A DNA stretch of 64,000 nucleotides from an uncultured Prevotellaceae bacterium (GTDB lineage: Bacteria > Bacteroidota > Bacteroidia > Bacteroidales > Bacteroidaceae), in assembly GCA_902768105.1 (NCBI GenBank), contig CACXJZ010000012.1, positions 1 to 64,000 of the forward strand, written 5' to 3'. Shown in pieces: positions 14,013 through 22,929 of this stretch. The position numbers were made by a program, and so were the translations under genes. The notes beneath the pieces were generated by a model, which was given only the letters and a program-made list of their open reading frames with translations, did not search any database and was not told the origin of the DNA. The number at the start of each line of letters is the position of its first letter. The stretch's first letter is position 1.

Positions 14013-14037
14013 GGCAACTCTTTCCAGAATTGCGCTA

Positions 14038-14045
14038 CAAAAGTA
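14038..14045 (-). promoter_or_regulatory. -7 box of the riboswitch transcript
   Basis: Minus-strand TACTTTTG, about 25 bases before the aptamer starts. This gives the transcript a start near 14031. Confidence 0.6.
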
Positions 14046-14077
14046 CAAATAAATTCTGAAACGCGTATAACTTTTGA

Positions 14078-14120
14078 AGAAAAATGCAACGTCATCCGTA
14101 AAAACTGCGGATGACGTTGC
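14078..14120 (-). terminator. Intrinsic terminator of frr
   Basis: GCAACGTCATCCG and CGGATGACGTTGC form an exact 13-bp stem with a 9-base loop, followed on the minus strand by ATTTTTC. It closes the DUF2723-deacetylase-frr operon and insulates the riboswitch. Confidence 0.9.
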
Positions 14121-14135
14121 GTCAGGGGTGGAGGT

Positions 14136-14696
14136 CTATACGGTCATAATCTCCTTGTTCTTGGCCTCAATCAGCTCGTCGAGCTTCTTGATGAACTTGT
14201 CGTGCAGCTTCTGCAGGTCGAGCTCGGCGTCCTTCTCGTTGTCCTCGGAGAGTCCGTCCTTGATGGCTTTCTTGAGCTTTTCCTTGATGTCGCCGCGCAC
14301 GTTGCGCACTTCAACCTTGGCACGCTCGGCAATCTTGTTGCACTGTTTCACCAGGTCGCGACGACGCTCCTCAGTGGGCTGGGGGATGCCCAGGCGGATA
14401 ATCTCGCCGTTGTTCTCGGGCGTGATGCCCACGTCACTGTCCATGATGGCCTTCTCGATGTCGCGAATCTGCTTCTTGTCCCAGGGCTTGATGGCGATGG
14501 TACGGGCATCGGGGCAGTTAACGGTTGCTACTTGGTTCAAGGGGACCTTTGAACCGTACGACTCTACGCGCACGCCATCGAGGATGGCTACGTTGGCACG
14601 TCCTGCACGGATGCGGTTGAGCTCTTCTTCCAAGAACATGGCCGCCATCTCCATGCGTTCCTCTGCTGAGGCTAATGTTTCTTTTACGTCAATCAT
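14136..14696 (-). CDS. frr: Ribosome recycling factor
   Basis: Encodes 186 residues, the normal length for RRF. The long three-helix domain begins ETLASAEERMEMAAMFLEEEL and contains the conserved R-x-G-R-A (RIRAGRANVAILDG) and the second-domain stretch NCPDARTIAIKPWDKK. RRF works with EF-G to split the post-termination ribosome. It is the last gene of an operon, 24 bases after the polysaccharide deacetylase. Confidence 0.97.
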   Translation of the reverse strand: MIDVKETLASAEERMEMAAMFLEEELNRIRAGRANVAILDGVRVESYGSKVPLNQVATVNCPDARTIAIKPWDKKQIRDIEKAIMDSDVGITPENNGEIIRLGIPQPTEERRRDLVKQCNKIAERAKVEVRNVRGDIKEKLKKAIKDGLSEDNEKDAELDLQKLHDKFIKKLDELIEAKNKEIMTV

Positions 14697-14720
14697 ATTT
14701 ATTAGGTTTTAAAGTGTTTG

Positions 14721-15332
14721 TCAGTCAAACGTCTTGAAGGCATAGCCCTCTTGACGGAGCCACTGGAGTGACTCGGGCAGCGCCTTCTGCAGCTTGTCGA
14801 TGCTCTTCAGCGAGTCGTGGAACGTGATGATGCTGCCGTTGCGGGCATAGCGCTTCACGTTGTTCACCACGTCGTCGGCAGTCATCCACTTGGAGTAGTC
14901 GCGCGTGACGAGGTCCCACATGATAATCTTGAAGTCCTTGCGCAGCCAATAGTATTCGCTCCAGCGCATGAGCCCGTGGGGCGGACGGAAGAGGTGGGCG
15001 TGGATGAGCTCGTTGGCTCTGAAGGTGTTGATGATGTAAGTCACCGCCCAGTGCTTGAAGGCTCCGAGGTGGTTGTGGGTGTGGTTGCCCACCTGATGGC
15101 CCTCGGCCTTGATGCGCTCCAGCAACTCGGGGTACTTGGCGACGTTGTCGCCCACCATGAAGAAGGTGGCCTTGGCGTCGTAGGCCTTGAGCGTGTCGAG
15201 AATAAACGGCGTGGCTTCGGGGATAGGGCCGTCGTCGAAGGTCAGATAGACGGCCTTCTCTGTCGGGTCCATTCTCCAGATGGCTTTTGGAAAGAGCCAT
15301 CGCAGCCATTTTGCCGGTTGTTCTATAAACAT
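14721..15332 (-). CDS. Polysaccharide deacetylase family protein
   Basis: Encodes 203 residues of NodB-homology type. Motif 1 TFDDGP (31-36) supplies catalytic D33 and metal-binding D34; motif 2 is HTHNH (H84, H88); motif 3 is RPPHG. Members remove acetyl groups from N-acetylglucosamine in peptidoglycan or other glycans. There is no signal peptide, only a hydrophobic Trp-rich start (WLRWLFPKAIW) that could associate with the inner membrane. It starts five bases after the DUF2723 gene ends, so the two are coexpressed. Confidence 0.9.
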   Translation of the reverse strand: MFIEQPAKWLRWLFPKAIWRMDPTEKAVYLTFDDGPIPEATPFILDTLKAYDAKATFFMVGDNVAKYPELLERIKAEGHQVGNHTHNHLGAFKHWAVTYIINTFRANELIHAHLFRPPHGLMRWSEYYWLRKDFKIIMWDLVTRDYSKWMTADDVVNNVKRYARNGSIITFHDSLKSIDKLQKALPESLQWLRQEGYAFKTFD

Positions 15333-15337
15333 AACTC

Positions 15338-18300
15338 CTAATTCAAGTTACCTCCCATATTCTTGTAGGTGCCCATGAGCTTGATGAGCTCCTCGGTGTA
15401 GGTTCCGCTCTCGTTGCTGTCGGTGGACTCCATGATCATGTTCAGGTGCTGCAGCACGAAGAAGTGCAGGTAGTTCACGTCATCAGCCGAGAGGATGCGT
15501 CCGCTGGCCATGTTCTGCTGAATCACGGCGACGGAGTTCTTCCACATGGGCTTGACGAAGTCCATGACCTTCAGCTCCTTGGCCCACGAGGGATCGGTGG
15601 CCTGAATGATGTCGGCACACTGCTCGAGCACGTAGAAGTTGACGAGCAACTCACGCTGTGACGACACGAACCACGTCTCGTCCTGATTGTAGTAGTAGCT
15701 GATGAACTGCGACGAGCGCTTCCAGAGGTTCGTGAGGTGCTCCTTGGTCATCTTCTTGTCGCCGACGGCAGCGTAGGCGTGGGTGAGTTCGAGCGTGCCT
15801 GAGTCGTAGCAGTCGGGAACGTTGAACGACGGAATCATCTTCTCGCTGTAGGCGAGGGCTTTCTTGGCCTCGTCGTAACGTCCTGCCTCCACGAGCTTGC
15901 TGACGAGCTGTGCGAAGATGCGACGGTGGGTGTAGCACATACGCATGACGGTCTCGTCGAGGTAGAGCCCCGGTTTGTCGAGCCCGCCGAACTTAAAGCG
16001 GTTCATTACCACGTCGTAGGTCTTGTCGATGTCGAAGTTCTCAGCTCCCGGTGCGTTGGTGGTGAACGGCGTGATGCGGTTCACGAGACCCTCCTGCACG
16101 AAGTTGTCGCCCAGGTTCATGTAGTTGTCAGAACCTACGGTCATAGCCACGTAGATGGGGCGTGTCCAGTTGCACTGGGCAATCATCTCGAGCATCATGA
16201 GGTCGTTCTTGTAGAGTGCTCCGTGGCCCTTAAGCGAGATGACCATGCGGTCGGGGATGGAGTCGCCCTGGAGCATCATGCCGCTCTTACGCACGGCCTC
16301 CTTGTCGATGGTCATGTAGAGCGTGTCGGTGGGAATGATGTGGAGGTTGCTTTCGCCCATGATGAGCTTCATCACCTCGCGCTGCTGGTCGGTGACGTCG
16401 CCCAGCACCCAGTATTTCAATACGTTCTTCAGCTCGAACGGCTCGTCACCGAACATGGCCTTCGCCTCGTCGGGATAGGTCTTGTAGAGTTCCTTGATGT
16501 AAGCCTTGGCCTCAGGCACTATCTGGACGTAGTCGTTGGCACGGCCCGCATACTGTATGCGTGGCCACGTGATGGGCACGCTGGGCGAGTCGTAGGCCGG
16601 ACGGCACATCTGGTCGATGTACCAGTCGGTCTGCAGGTAGCTGAGGTTGCAGACGCGGGCATCGGTGCGTACGCCTTCTACGTCCTGGTTGTACCAGAGC
16701 GGGAAGGTGTCGTTGTCGCCATTGGTGAAGACGATGGGATAGCCCTGCTGCTGCAGTGACATCAGGTAGTTCTGGCCAAAGTCGCGGCAGGTGTAACGGC
16801 CAGAGCGGTCGTGGTCGTCCCACGTCTGGCTGACCATCTGTATGGGAACCAGCAGGGCGGCAACGCCGCAGAGAGCGGCAACCACTGCCTCATGCTTCTT
16901 GGCGAAGCGGCGCAGCACGTCGTAGATGGCTGCCACGCCCATGCCGCACCAGATGGCGTAGGCATAGAACGAGCCGGCGTATGCGTAGTCGCGTTCACGT
17001 GGCTGGTTGGGCGTCTGGTTCAGGTAGATGACGATGGCCAGACCGGTCATGAAGAAGAGGAAGAACACCACCCAGAACTGGCGTATGCCCTTCTGCTGCT
17101 TCATGAGCGACTGCCAGAAGAGTCCGATGAGTCCGAGTATGAGCGGCAGGCAGTAGAATACGTTATGTCCCTTGTTCTCCTTCAGGGCGTCGGGCAGGTT
17201 GTCCTGGTTGCCCAGACGTGCGTTGTCGAGGAACGGGATGCCGGTAATCCAGTTGCCGTGCTCGGGCTCGCCGTTGCCCTGGATGTCGTTCTGTCGGCCG
17301 GCGAAGTTCCACATGAAGTAGCGCCAGTACATGAAGTTGCACTGGTAGGTGATGAAGAACCAGATGTTGTCAATCTGTGACGGCACCTTCACCATCATCT
17401 GCTCGCCGCAGCGGTCGTAGGGCACCTCCGTACCGCTGACACCGTTCATCCACTGCTCGTACGACTGGGCGTGGCCGGCGTCGTACATACGTGGGAACAG
17501 CATATTCTGTGCGTACTTGTATTCATCCTTCGTGCGTACGATTTCGTACTGGTCCTTCTCGTCCTGCGAGGCTTTCTCCTTGCGCTGATAGACGGGATCG
17601 CCCTCTTTCACTACGGGCTTGCAGTAGTTTCCGTCAGTCTTCAGCTCCACCTGCGACGTGTAGGCCTGTCCGTAGAACAGCGGACGTGTGCCGTACTGCT
17701 CGCGTCCCATGTATTCGCCCAGCGTGAAGAAGTCCTCGGGTGAGTTCTGGTCCATAGGCGGGTTGGCAGCCGAGCGTATGACGATGACGGCATACGACGA
17801 GTAGCCGATGATCAGCATGAGCATGCAGAGCAATGACGTGTTCTTGATGCGTGGGCTGATGAAGGGCTTGCCAGAGCGCTTGTATTGCAGAATAAAGAAG
17901 ATGGCAGCCAGGACGACAAAGCCGAACAGCGTTGACAGCAGGCTCCAGCCGGTGAAGGGGATACCCAGCAGTCCGACGGAAAGCGTGAACGCAATGTTCT
18001 GGCGCAGTTGGCTGCGGTTGGTGTAAGTCTCGTAGATGGCCCAGATGTTGGCACCAATGAGCAGTACCATATAGATGATCTCGCCTGTATTGAAGGGACA
18101 GCCCAGTGTGTTGACGAAGAACAGCTCGAACCATCCGCCCACGCGCACGATGCCAGGTACAACGCCGTAGAGCACGGCAGCGAGGATGATGACCGAGATG
18201 CCCAGTGCGATGAGCGAGCCCTTCAGGTCCTTCTTCGGGTCTTGCTGCTGGTAGCGCTTGTAGTACCACACGAGCACGATGGCCGGCAGACAGAGCAGGT

Positions 18301-18880
18301 TCAGCAGGTGTACACCAATGCTGAGTCCCGTCATGTAGAAGATGAGCACCAGCCAGCGGTCGGCATGCGGCTCGTCGGCATGGTCTTCCCACTTCAGAAT
18401 GAGCCAGAACACCACGGCAGTAAAGGCCGACGAGTAGGCATACACCTCACCCTCGACGGCAGAGAACCAGAACGTATCGCTCCAGGCATAGATGAGTGCA
18501 CCCACCAGTCCTGATGCCTCGATGGCAATCATCTTGGCTACGGTCAGCTCTTCCCAGCGGTCAATGAGCAACCGGCGTACCAGGTGCGTGACGGTCCAGA
18601 ACAGGAACAGAATGGTGACGGCCGAGAGCAGTGCGCTCATGGTGTTGACCCACCATGCCACCTGACTGGGGTCGCTTGCAAACTGTGAGAATAAGTTGGC
18701 AGTAAGCATGAAGAACGGTGCTCCAGGCGGGTGTCCGACTTCAAGTTTGTAACCTGTAGAGATGAATTCCGGGCAGTCCCAGAACGATGCGGTAGGTTCG
18801 ATGGTGGAGATGTAGCAGAAGGCGGCAATCAGGAATGCCAGCCAGCCCATTGCGTTATCCACCAGTCTAAATTGTTTCAT
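15338..18880 (-). CDS. DUF2723 membrane protein (GT117-type glycosyltransferase)
   Basis: Encodes 1180 residues. The first 600 or so hold about 12 membrane segments with the DUF2723 signature IEPTASFWDCPEFI...GHPPGAPFF, in which the Asp and Glu resemble the catalytic acid of GT-C lipid-linked sugar transferases. The rest is a large soluble part rich in Tyr/Trp with helical repeats near the end. The family is very widely conserved in Bacteroidota and annotated as glycosyltransferase family 117; an O-glycosylation or envelope role is inferred, not shown. It heads an operon with the deacetylase and frr. Confidence 0.9.
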   Translation of the reverse strand: MKQFRLVDNAMGWLAFLIAAFCYISTIEPTASFWDCPEFISTGYKLEVGHPPGAPFFMLTANLFSQFASDPSQVAWWVNTMSALLSAVTILFLFWTVTHLVRRLLIDRWEELTVAKMIAIEASGLVGALIYAWSDTFWFSAVEGEVYAYSSAFTAVVFWLILKWEDHADEPHADRWLVLIFYMTGLSIGVHLLNLLCLPAIVLVWYYKRYQQQDPKKDLKGSLIALGISVIILAAVLYGVVPGIVRVGGWFELFFVNTLGCPFNTGEIIYMVLLIGANIWAIYETYTNRSQLRQNIAFTLSVGLLGIPFTGWSLLSTLFGFVVLAAIFFILQYKRSGKPFISPRIKNTSLLCMLMLIIGYSSYAVIVIRSAANPPMDQNSPEDFFTLGEYMGREQYGTRPLFYGQAYTSQVELKTDGNYCKPVVKEGDPVYQRKEKASQDEKDQYEIVRTKDEYKYAQNMLFPRMYDAGHAQSYEQWMNGVSGTEVPYDRCGEQMMVKVPSQIDNIWFFITYQCNFMYWRYFMWNFAGRQNDIQGNGEPEHGNWITGIPFLDNARLGNQDNLPDALKENKGHNVFYCLPLILGLIGLFWQSLMKQQKGIRQFWVVFFLFFMTGLAIVIYLNQTPNQPRERDYAYAGSFYAYAIWCGMGVAAIYDVLRRFAKKHEAVVAALCGVAALLVPIQMVSQTWDDHDRSGRYTCRDFGQNYLMSLQQQGYPIVFTNGDNDTFPLWYNQDVEGVRTDARVCNLSYLQTDWYIDQMCRPAYDSPSVPITWPRIQYAGRANDYVQIVPEAKAYIKELYKTYPDEAKAMFGDEPFELKNVLKYWVLGDVTDQQREVMKLIMGESNLHIIPTDTLYMTIDKEAVRKSGMMLQGDSIPDRMVISLKGHGALYKNDLMMLEMIAQCNWTRPIYVAMTVGSDNYMNLGDNFVQEGLVNRITPFTTNAPGAENFDIDKTYDVVMNRFKFGGLDKPGLYLDETVMRMCYTHRRIFAQLVSKLVEAGRYDEAKKALAYSEKMIPSFNVPDCYDSGTLELTHAYAAVGDKKMTKEHLTNLWKRSSQFISYYYNQDETWFVSSQRELLVNFYVLEQCADIIQATDPSWAKELKVMDFVKPMWKNSVAVIQQNMASGRILSADDVNYLHFFVLQHLNMIMESTDSNESGTYTEELIKLMGTYKNMGGNLN

Positions 18881-18925
18881 TCGTTTTCCTATTATTTATA
18901 AATAATGTTTATTTAAAACACGACG

Positions 18926-18933
18926 CAAAGGTA
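18926..18933 (-). promoter_or_regulatory. -7 box of the DUF2723 operon
   Basis: Minus-strand TACCTTTG, 45 bases before the start codon. Confidence 0.7.
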
Positions 18934-18986
18934 CGAAAAAAAGTGGAGGGTTAAGGGTGTGGAGTGGAGTTTTTTAATAATTTAAC

Positions 18987-19439
18987 TCAAAGGAACAGAC
19001 TCGTACCGTAGATGACGAGGATGTAGCGGATGAGTTTGCCTGCAAAGATGGCCGTGAACGTCAGGGGCATGTTTGAGCGCATAAGCCCGAGGGCAACGGT
19101 GATAGCACTGCCTAAAAGCGGAATCCATGCCAGCAGACCCATCCATGCGCCATACTTGCCTACCCACCGCTGGGCACGCTCCAGTTTCTCGCGTTTGATT
19201 CTCAGGAACCGCTCTATCCACTCCATCTTTCCCATGCGCCCCACGAAGTAGTTGATGACGGAGCCAACGAAGTTGCCTAGCGTTCCCCAGACAAGGAGCC
19301 ACAACGGATCCAGGCCTGCCACATAGAGTGCGGCCATCACCGTTTCGCTGTTGAAGGGAAGCACGCTGCCTGCCAGGATGGCGCCTATGAACAGCCCGCC
19401 ATAGCCCCACTCGGTAAGTAATTCTATGAAAGCGTCCAT
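18987..19439 (-). CDS. DedA/YqaA-type (VTT domain) membrane protein
   Basis: Encodes 150 residues with four to five hydrophobic segments and the patterns GAILAGSVLPFNSETVM and GNFVGSVINYFVGRMG, typical of YqaA/DedA proteins, which are linked to lipid scrambling and membrane homeostasis. Its start overlaps the end of the preceding gene by 16 bases. It is the last gene of a long minus-strand operon. Confidence 0.85.
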   Translation of the reverse strand: MDAFIELLTEWGYGGLFIGAILAGSVLPFNSETVMAALYVAGLDPLWLLVWGTLGNFVGSVINYFVGRMGKMEWIERFLRIKREKLERAQRWVGKYGAWMGLLAWIPLLGSAITVALGLMRSNMPLTFTAIFAGKLIRYILVIYGTSLFL

Positions 19440-20353
19440 AGGTTATAGACTGTGATAAACACTGTTAGTGTGGTGATGGCCCAGAAGCCGATGTTCGTCC
19501 AGCGCGTGTTGGTCAGTGCCAGGAAATGTCCGATGAGCGTGCTGACGCAAGCGATGAGCATAGGAATGAGGAGCGTTGTGTGCTGGGGCTGCAGCACCAC
19601 GAGTATGGCTGCCACCCATGCCGTGATGAGGAAGCAGTCAAACAACATACGCGTGCGAATCTTATCCTTATAGCGCGTGCGCAGGTAATGGACGGTTCCC
19701 GTGATGATGACTATCAGTAGCAGGGCGTAAAACAACAGCTCGCCGCTGGACATCGTCGAATAGTCGTAGGAGAAGGTGCCCCAGCCCAGTTGGTCAAGGT
19801 GCTCAAGCAATGGCGTGAAGTCGCCCGTCCAAGCCAGATAAGGCGCTATGAACCAATAGGGTAGGAGTATGCCCAAGAAGGATGCCGTCAGCGTTCGCAA
19901 AGAGAAGGTCTGAATCTTAAAGATCATGAACCCCCAGAATAGGGGGACGAAGAAGAGCACGTGGACATGAATCAGACTGGCCAGTCCGAGCATGGCAAAG
20001 GCGCAGAGTGTAGTGCCTGACGAACGACGGTTCTGGTAGGTTTTGGCAAACAGGAGCAGAAAGGCGGTAAAGCACACCAGTCCCAAGGCAGCCTTCATGG
20101 AAGGGAAGAGGAAGCATCCGGCACATGAGAGTACCATGAAGGCACAGCTGACCATGCGCGAGTAAATGCGGATGAGGGCATTCTGGTTGTTCAGCTCCAC
20201 CATCAGGTAGGTTGCCAATGTCGTGCAGCATAGCTGTATCCACAGGTTTGAGCCAATCAACCCTGCCATGAGCCAGACAATGAGTGCATAGACGGCCGTT
20301 GTGGGCAGTGCTATGCGGCTTTCTGCTACAATGTTTTGTGTGCGTTTTGCCAT
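19424..20353 (-). CDS. Polytopic membrane protein of unknown function
   Basis: Encodes 309 residues with about eight to nine hydrophobic segments (for example ALIVWLMAGLIGSNLWI and TLTASFLGILLPYWFIAPYL). No catalytic motif is visible and I do not recognise the family with confidence; it resembles proteins annotated as DUF6427-like in Bacteroidota. Its ATG directly abuts the purD stop codon, and its end overlaps the DedA gene, so it is translated as part of this operon. Confidence 0.7.
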   Translation of the reverse strand: MAKRTQNIVAESRIALPTTAVYALIVWLMAGLIGSNLWIQLCCTTLATYLMVELNNQNALIRIYSRMVSCAFMVLSCAGCFLFPSMKAALGLVCFTAFLLLFAKTYQNRRSSGTTLCAFAMLGLASLIHVHVLFFVPLFWGFMIFKIQTFSLRTLTASFLGILLPYWFIAPYLAWTGDFTPLLEHLDQLGWGTFSYDYSTMSSGELLFYALLLIVIITGTVHYLRTRYKDKIRTRMLFDCFLITAWVAAILVVLQPQHTTLLIPMLIACVSTLIGHFLALTNTRWTNIGFWAITTLTVFITVYNLWTLS

Positions 20354-21673
20354 TTACAAGTCTGCTCCGATGTCACGACGGAAGTATTTGTCTGTAAAAT
20401 TGATTTTCTGTGCCTCGGTAAACGACTTTTGCAGGGCCTCAGCCTTGTCCTTGCCATAGGAGGAGACTGCAATGACGCGTCCGCCGTTGGTGACAACCTG
20501 AACCTCGCCAGTCCCCTCCGAGGGAGTGGCGAATGTCGTTCCGGCATGGAAGACAATGCTGCCCTCCACTTGGTCGATGCCCGTAATTTCGTAACCTTTC
20601 TTGTAAGCCTCAGGATAACCTCCGCTGACCAGCATGACGCAGACGGCTGCACGTTCGTCGAACTCCACGGGATGTTCGTTGAGATTGCCTTGTGCCACAC
20701 CCTCGAATAGCTCCACGATGTCACTCTTCAGACGGAGCATAACGCTCTCTGTCTCAGGGTCGCCCATGCGGCAGTTGTACTCAATGACCATCGGTTCTCC
20801 CTTCACGTTGATGAGTCCGAAGAAGATGAATCCCTTATAGTCAATGCCTTCCTCCAGCAGACCCTCGACGGTAGGACGTATGATGCGGTCTTCCACCTTC
20901 TGCATCCACTCCTTGGTGGCAAAGGGTACAGGGCTGACGCTTCCCATACCGCCAGTGTTCAGACCCGTGTCGTGCTCGCCGATGCGCTTGTAGTCCTTTG
21001 CCTCAGGCAAAATCTGATAGTGCTGACCGTCAGTGAGCACAAAGACCGAACACTCTATGCCACTGAGGAATTCCTCGATGACAACGCGTGCCGAGGCGTT
21101 GCCGAACATGCCGCCCAGCATCTCCTTCAGTTCGTGCTTGGCCTCGTCGAGAGTGGGTACGATGAGCACACCCTTACCTGCACAGAGGCCGTCGGCCTTG
21201 AGGACGTAGGGGGCTTCCAGTTGTTCCAGATAGGCCAGGCCTTCCTGGAGATGCTCTCCGTCGAACGTCTCATAGCGCGCAGTGGGAATGTGGTGACGCT
21301 GCATGAAGGCCTTGGCAAAGTCCTTCGACCCTTCGAGCACGGCACCGGCCTTCGACGGACCGATGACGGGAATGTGCTGTGTCCTAGCGTCGGCTTTCAT
21401 ATCGTCGTAGATACCCTTTACCAGCGGGTCTTCAGGGCCAACCACCACCATGTCAATCTGCTTCTCCACGCAGAACGTCTTGATGGCCTCGAAATCGTCA
21501 GCCTTCATCGGAACGTTTTGGGAGTATTCCTGACTTCCCTCCTTCTGAAGGGGGATGTTTCCTGTGCCCGCATTGCCTGGGGCCACATACAATTTCTCAC
21601 ATTTTTTGCTCTGAGCAATTTTCCAGGCCAGCGCGTGTTCACGGCCGCCACTGCCTAACAGTAATATTTTCAT
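20354..21673 (-). CDS. purD: Phosphoribosylamine-glycine ligase
   Basis: Encodes 439 residues, the usual length. It starts [18 protein letters not shown] (GARS N-domain), followed by the ATP-grasp domain with [11 protein letters not shown] and the conserved [11 protein letters not shown], and ends with the GARS C-domain. It joins glycine to phosphoribosylamine in purine synthesis. The codons before the start are part of an ATAACG quasi-repeat. Confidence 0.97.
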   Translation of the reverse strand: MKILLLGSGGREHALAWKIAQSKKCEKLYVAPGNAGTGNIPLQKEGSQEYSQNVPMKADDFEAIKTFCVEKQIDMVVVGPEDPLVKGIYDDMKADARTQHIPVIGPSKAGAVLEGSKDFAKAFMQRHHIPTARYETFDGEHLQEGLAYLEQLEAPYVLKADGLCAGKGVLIVPTLDEAKHELKEMLGGMFGNASARVVIEEFLSGIECSVFVLTDGQHYQILPEAKDYKRIGEHDTGLNTGGMGSVSPVPFATKEWMQKVEDRIIRPTVEGLLEEGIDYKGFIFFGLINVKGEPMVIEYNCRMGDPETESVMLRLKSDIVELFEGVAQGNLNEHPVEFDERAAVCVMLVSGGYPEAYKKGYEITGIDQVEGSIVFHAGTTFATPSEGTGEVQVVTNGGRVIAVSSYGKDKAEALQKSFTEAQKINFTDKYFRRDIGADL

Positions 21674-21699
21674 CGTCGTTATATCGTTATTACGTTATC
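21674..21699. repeat. ATAACG quasi-repeat directly before purD
   Basis: On the coding strand the 26-base serB-purD gap reads ATAACGTAATAACG then ATATAACGACG, ending at the purD ATG. The same 14-base core occurs before the DUF5606 gene at 60136. Confidence 0.65.
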
Positions 21700-22929
21700 T
21701 TATAATTTACCCTGTTCACCGAGGTATGAGTCCTTGAATCCCAGGAAGTAGAGCACACCGTCGAGTCCGATGGTGTTGATACTCTGCTTGGCATTCTCCA
21801 CGACACGCGGTTTGGCGTGAAAGGCAATGCCGAGTCCGGCTTGCGAAATCATCGGCAGGTCGTTGGCACCGTCGCCTACGGCGATGGTCTGTGCCAGATT
21901 GACCTTTTCCACCTGTGCAATGAGCTTGAGTAGCTCAGCCTTGCGGTGTCCATCGACAATCTCTCCCACGTAACGGCCCGTCAGCTTACCGTTTTCGTCA
22001 ATCTCCAGTTCGTTGGCATAGACATAGTCAATGCCATAGCGACGCTGCAGGTACTCTCCGAAATAGGTGAATCCGCCACTGAGGATGGCAATCTTGTAGC
22101 CGCAGGTCTTCAGAATGGACATCAGCCGATCGACGCCTTCCGTGATGGGCAGGTGTTCGGCAATGTCCTGCATGACGCTGACATCGAGGCCTTTCAGCAA
22201 TGCCACACGTCGTGTAAAACTCTCCTTGAAGTCTATCTCCCCACGCATGGCGCTCTCTGTGATAGCCCTTACCTCTGCCCCGACACCGTTACGTTCGGCC
22301 AGTTCGTCGATACACTCCGTCTGAATGAGTGTGGAGTCCATATCGAAGCAGATGAGGCGACGCATGCGTCGGAACATGTCGTCACGCTGGAACGAGAAGT
22401 CGATGCCCATGTCGTTTGACAGGTGCATCAGCTTCGACTGCAGCTCCTGACGGTTCTGCGGCTCGCCGCGTAGCGAGAACTGTATGCAGGCGCGTGTGTG
22501 TTTGCCTGGTTGTTTGATGCTCTTACGGCCTGTGAGTCGCAGGATGCTGTCGATGTTCAACCCCTGGTCGGCAATGATTTGTGTGGCAGCGGCAATCTGA
22601 CTGGCTTCCAGTTGCCGTCCCATGACCATGAGGATGTAACGATTCTTTCCCTGATGGCCCACCCAGTCCTCGTACTCATCGTCAGAGATGGGCGAGAAGC
22701 CGATGTTCACACCCAGTTCCGTGGCCTTAAACAGGAGTTCCTTCATGGCCAGTCCCGACTTCATCTCGTCCATGCGGATGAGGATGCCCAGCGACAGTGT
22801 TGAGTGGATGTCGGCCTGACCGATGTCCAGTATCTGCGCGTCATACTGTGCCAGGATGCCCATGACGCTGGCAGTCAGGCCAGGACGGTCTTGTCCTGTG
22901 ATGCGTACTAATATCTGTTCTTCTTTCAT
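21700..22929 (-). CDS. serB: Phosphoserine phosphatase with two ACT domains
   Basis: Encodes 409 residues. Two ACT domains (about 5-80 and 98-175) precede a HAD phosphatase with CFDMDSTLI (nucleophile D196, D198), SGGFTYF (motif II) and VGDGANDLPM (motif IV). It completes serine synthesis by hydrolysing phosphoserine; the ACT domains probably sense an amino acid. Its ATG overlaps the stop of the peptidase gene (ATGA). Confidence 0.95.
   Translation of the reverse strand: MKEEQILVRITGQDRPGLTASVMGILAQYDAQILDIGQADIHSTLSLGILIRMDEMKSGLAMKELLFKATELGVNIGFSPISDDEYEDWVGHQGKNRYILMVMGRQLEASQIAAATQIIADQGLNIDSILRLTGRKSIKQPGKHTRACIQFSLRGEPQNRQELQSKLMHLSNDMGIDFSFQRDDMFRRMRRLICFDMDSTLIQTECIDELAERNGVGAEVRAITESAMRGEIDFKESFTRRVALLKGLDVSVMQDIAEHLPITEGVDRLMSILKTCGYKIAILSGGFTYFGEYLQRRYGIDYVYANELEIDENGKLTGRYVGEIVDGHRKAELLKLIAQVEKVNLAQTIAVGDGANDLPMISQAGLGIAFHAKPRVVENAKQSINTIGLDGVLYFLGFKDSYLGEQGKL

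Noticed and set aside
15926..16759. 277-codon open frame opposite to the DUF2723 gene
   Set aside because: Shadow of the real gene; no start context and unnatural composition.
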